Positions 61,261 through 64,000 of a stretch of 64,000 bases of DNA are shown here, piece by piece. Numbering within the stretch: the first letter of the stretch is position 1; the number at the start of each line of letters is the position of its first letter. Under the pieces are notes generated by a model. It made no database searches. It saw only the letters and a list, made by a program, of their open reading frames with translations, and was not told the origin of the DNA. The translations under genes and the position numbers were made by a program. The DNA comes from Gammaproteobacteria bacterium (GTDB lineage Bacteria; Pseudomonadota; Gammaproteobacteria; Eutrophobiales; Eutrophobiaceae). The DNA lies in the NCBI GenBank assembly GCA_021773235.1, contig JAJFKL010000021.1:1-64000 (forward strand). The letters are read 5' to 3'.

Positions 61261-64000
61261 ACTGTTACATTTCCATCTGCTTTCTCACCTTTCCATTTAA
61301 AAACCCACGTACGAATATCGTCAGCGATTAAATAGAAGCACGGTAAGGTTAGCAGGATTAAGACCGTCGCAAACAATAAACCAAAACCAAGACTAACGGC
61401 CATCGGTGATAAGAATGCGGTTTGTCCGGTTGCGAAAAAGATGAGAGGTGACACCCCAAGAAAGGTTGTAATCGTTGTTAAGATTATAGGCCTAGCTCTT
61501 ACCTTACCTGCTTCAACAATAGCTGTGATTCTTTCATTTCCTTCTCTACGCAGGCGTTTTATAAAATCGACCATAATTAAAGAGTCGTTAACAATGATAC
61601 CGGATAAGGCCAACATGCCGACTGCGGATAAAAACTGGATATTGTAACCAAACACGGCATGCCCAATCACAACACCAATGAATCCAAACGGAATAGCAAA
61701 CATTACTACTAAGGGATCAACTAATGATTTGAAGAGTGCCGTTAACATAAAAAAGATAACTGCGAGTGCAATGATCAATGCTTGATTCATACCTTTGAAC
61801 GAATCGGCTGCTCTTTTCTTTTCGCCTAAATATAATAATGAATAAGGACGTTTATCTGCTGCTTTGCCAAAGACATCGTTGATCTGTTCTGTTACTACGC
61901 TTGGTGTTGTAATCGATGTATCAACATCAGCAGTGATCTTAGCCATACGTTGTGAATCACGCCGACGTATTTGATTTAAACCACGGCCAATACTGATATC
62001 GGCGACATCATTCAGATAAACTGTTTGCCCTGTTGTAAGAATGATAGGCAGGCTATTCAAACTTGTCGATTGTTCGCGCATTGATTCTGGATAGATAACA
62101 CGCACAGGCAAACGTTTATCTTCCCAGGTAACATGAACTACTTCGTTACCCAGATAACCGCTACGTACAGCACTGGCTAATTCGTTTTGTGTTAGGCCGA
62201 GACGTTTACCACGTTCATTTAATTGGTATTTATATTCCAATTTGCCCGGCTCTTGGTCATGCACGACATCATTTACACCGGGCATGCGTTTCATATAATC
62301 ACTTATCTCAACCGCAGTTTTATGTAACACACCAAGATCAGCACTGACGATGCCAAGCTCAATATCATCACCGGCCGGTCCTGCATTTGGTTTCAGAATA
62401 CTCAAACGATCCACACCGGGTACTTGTAATAGATCCTTTCTAATGACATTAATGATTTCATCTGCACTTCGAGTCCGTTTACCACTCATATTAAAATCAA
62501 AACTGACTATAGGTGTAACCCATTCTTCAATAAAGCTAGCAGGCACCGGTTTTTGCAAGTCGATGACAAACTGCAATATATTACTTCCCGTTTTACTTCG
62601 GTTTGGGTCGATCACGCTAACACCGACATTAGTCAATAATGTGAGTAACTCATCTTCTGTCATGAGTGCATTTACTCTGTCTTCAAGTTCAACTGCCAGC
62701 TCAAGCGTATCCTCAAGACTGTAGGTATTAGGTGCTTCTATATTGACAAAGAACTGTCCTATTTCCACATCACCAAATAACTGAAAGGGCAAGCGCGTAC
62801 CCGCATAAGTAAGACTGATAGCCAAGGCACCAATACTAAGTACTGCAACAAAATAACGATTCATTGCCGACCAATGCAATATCCGAGCGTATCTATTTAA
62901 AATAGCGGTCCAATTAAATCGTGGTTTCTTTTTTTCAAGTTTCAAGATATGTCCTGCATGCGAAGGCAATACGACAAACGCTTCAAGGAGTGACCCAACG
63001 AGAGCGCAGCAAACAACAACCGGGATTACTTTTATAAACGCACCTAATATCCCGCCAATTGCAAACATCGGTAAGAATGCAGCAATGGTGGTTAATGTTG
63101 AGACAACTACAGGCCAGAAGACTTCTTTCGCACCTAATGAAGATGCTTCCATTGGAGTCATCCCCGCTTCAATATGCCGATATACATTCTCTGTGACGAT
63201 GATTGCATCATCGACGATCATTCCCAGCACAATCAAGAACGCAAACAAGGAGACCATGTTGATCGTGTAATCGAAATAATAAAGTAGAATGACGGTGAAG
63301 AGGAACGATACTGGTATTCCAAAAGCGGTGATTGCCGCTATACGAAAGTTCAATAGTATATATAGGGAAATCAAAACCAGTATCAATCCGATCAAGCCTG
63401 ATGATTTCACCAGATTTAAACGCGTCTTGACATAGATAGACGAATCCGTGTGATACCCGGCATTAATACTTTCGGGTAGTTCCTCACTGAGCTCATCAGC
63501 CAACGCTCTTATTTTTTCTGAGATACGTATCGTTGATGCCTCTCCTGTCTTTGTTACTGTTAAGTTAACCGAGGGCTTTCCATTAAATCGTGCGTAGGTT
63601 TCTGCTTCCTCAAACCGGCGAACTACTTTGGCAACATGGCCCAATTTTAATTCACCACCATTGGCATTTGTGCGTAAGACTATTTGTTCAATATTCTCCG
63701 GTTCAGGTTTAACACCCTTTCCTCTTAAACGTATATCACCTTCATTTGATTTTATTGATCCTCCAGGTTGATCAACTAGATTATTTCTAAGCGCATCATT
63801 AACCTGAGCTAAGGGGATATTAAGTGCTGCCAACTCATGTGGATTGATCTCAACCCAAATCTCCCAGTCGCGTTCACCTGCCATGCCGACACTTGCGACA
63901 CCTTTAATCTTCTGCATTTTTCTACGGGCTTTTTCTGAATACTCGTACAAGTCAGCTTTGGAAAGATTGCCAAAGAGTGTGAGTGTAATTACTGGGAAAC
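61257..64000 (-). CDS. RND efflux permease (5' partial)
   Basis: The permease of an RND exporter, about 914 residues seen. The reading frame continues past the window edge, so the first part of the usual 1,000-1,050-residue length is missing. Membrane helices (LIGLILVLISLYILLNFRIA, FAFLIVLGMIVDDAIIVTEN) with the proton-relay Asp pair, and large periplasmic loops with porter-domain segments (LPFQLFGDVEIGQFFVNIEA) are visible; FIVNDSLIMVDFIKRLRREG-like motif near the end is typical. The adaptor and outer-membrane factor genes would lie upstream. It overlaps the SDR gene. Confidence 0.93.
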   Translation of the reverse strand, partial: FPVITLTLFGNLSKADLYEYSEKARRKMQKIKGVASVGMAGERDWEIWVEINPHELAALNIPLAQVNDALRNNLVDQPGGSIKSNEGDIRLRGKGVKPEPENIEQIVLRTNANGGELKLGHVAKVVRRFEEAETYARFNGKPSVNLTVTKTGEASTIRISEKIRALADELSEELPESINAGYHTDSSIYVKTRLNLVKSSGLIGLILVLISLYILLNFRIAAITAFGIPVSFLFTVILLYYFDYTINMVSLFAFLIVLGMIVDDAIIVTENVYRHIEAGMTPMEASSLGAKEVFWPVVVSTLTTIAAFLPMFAIGGILGAFIKVIPVVVCCALVGSLLEAFVVLPSHAGHILKLEKKKPRFNWTAILNRYARILHWSAMNRYFVAVLSIGALAISLTYAGTRLPFQLFGDVEIGQFFVNIEAPNTYSLEDTLELAVELEDRVNALMTEDELLTLLTNVGVSVIDPNRSKTGSNILQFVIDLQKPVPASFIEEWVTPIVSFDFNMSGKRTRSADEIINVIRKDLLQVPGVDRLSILKPNAGPAGDDIELGIVSADLGVLHKTAVEISDYMKRMPGVNDVVHDQEPGKLEYKYQLNERGKRLGLTQNELASAVRSGYLGNEVVHVTWEDKRLPVRVIYPESMREQSTSLNSLPIILTTGQTVYLNDVADISIGRGLNQIRRRDSQRMAKITADVDTSITTPSVVTEQINDVFGKAADKRPYSLLYLGEKKRAADSFKGMNQALIIALAVIFFMLTALFKSLVDPLVVMFAIPFGFIGVVIGHAVFGYNIQFLSAVGMLALSGIIVNDSLIMVDFIKRLRREGNERITAIVEAGKVRARPIILTTITTFLGVSPLIFFATGQTAFLSPMAVSLGFGLLFATVLILLTLPCFYLIADDIRTWVFKWKGEKADGNVTV

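Overview
The window is an AT-rich, gene-dense stretch of a bacterial chromosome. It looks like a motile, respiratory gammaproteobacterium, probably aquatic. Supporting signs are the succinylase lysine gene dapD followed by a YffB-type gene, the fabA-fabB pair, the carA-carB-greA-rlmE-ftsH-glmM block, the dcd-apbC-metG-rnf block, PomAB-type stator genes, a two-subunit (class III, PhaC/PhaE) polyhydroxyalkanoate synthase, and assimilatory nirBD. There is no rRNA, tRNA or CRISPR array, so the genus cannot be fixed. Some regulatory signals (LexA boxes, phasin operator, CCUCC-loop RNA) look more like those described in alphaproteobacteria, so the class assignment is likely but not certain. Layout: 1-5.4 kb holds the 3' part of dapD, a YffB-type gene, two small genes bracketed by a palindromic repeat, a DyP peroxidase and recQ. 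5.6-15 kb is an EthD-family gene and the minus-strand housekeeping series glmM, ftsH, rlmE, greA, carB, carA; folP and yhbY are missing from their usual places and glmM has no ordinary start codon. 15-23 kb is a Rieske protein, a Ser/Thr kinase with Sel1 repeats, the PHA genes (phaC, phaE, phasin), pyrophosphatase and acetyl-CoA synthetase; phasin and acs share a TGTTGCA/TGCAACA operator-like motif. 23-36 kb is envelope, lipid and isoprenoid genes (DUF4197, YqaE, OmpA-like lipoprotein, ispG, fabA, fabB), a K+/Na+:H+ antiporter, a strong small-RNA candidate driven by two CRP sites, a second kinase, small genes, an MscS channel and lexA with two GTTC-N7-GTTC operators. 36-39 kb is an accessory islet: an IS1595-type transposase, small orphan genes, a HARE-HTH-like protein, and a Cas2/SinR-like protein whose ribosome-binding site sits in a hairpin. 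39-46 kb has a CigR-like exported protein, msrB, a diguanylate cyclase, a sigma-28 promoter, pomA, a truncated second pomB, full pomB, a PilZ protein, dcd and apbC. 46-51.5 kb has metG, rnfA, rnfB, rnfD, rnfG (no rnfC or rnfE) and yhbY. 51.5-59.4 kb is a nitrite/cyanate nitrogen-assimilation cluster: porin, nirD, nirB, FNT channel, cyanase and a fused PP2C phosphatase/kinase. 59.4-64 kb has an MBL hydrolase, an SDR and a truncated RND efflux pump. How the genes work together: the PHA genes, acs and ppa form a carbon-storage and acetate-activation neighbourhood. The nir/cyn cluster turns nitrite and cyanate into ammonium, probably under nitrogen (sigma-54/NtrC) control. PomAB, PilZ and GGDEF genes connect motility with c-di-GMP. 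Most original signals: (i) a CRP-controlled RNA of about 98 nt exposing CCUCC anti-Shine-Dalgarno loops at 30.8 kb, (ii) alphaproteobacterial-type LexA boxes placed exactly in the lexA promoter spacer, (iii) a translationally coupled mini-PomB, (iv) a shared PHA/acetate operator, and (v) the 36-39 kb islet.
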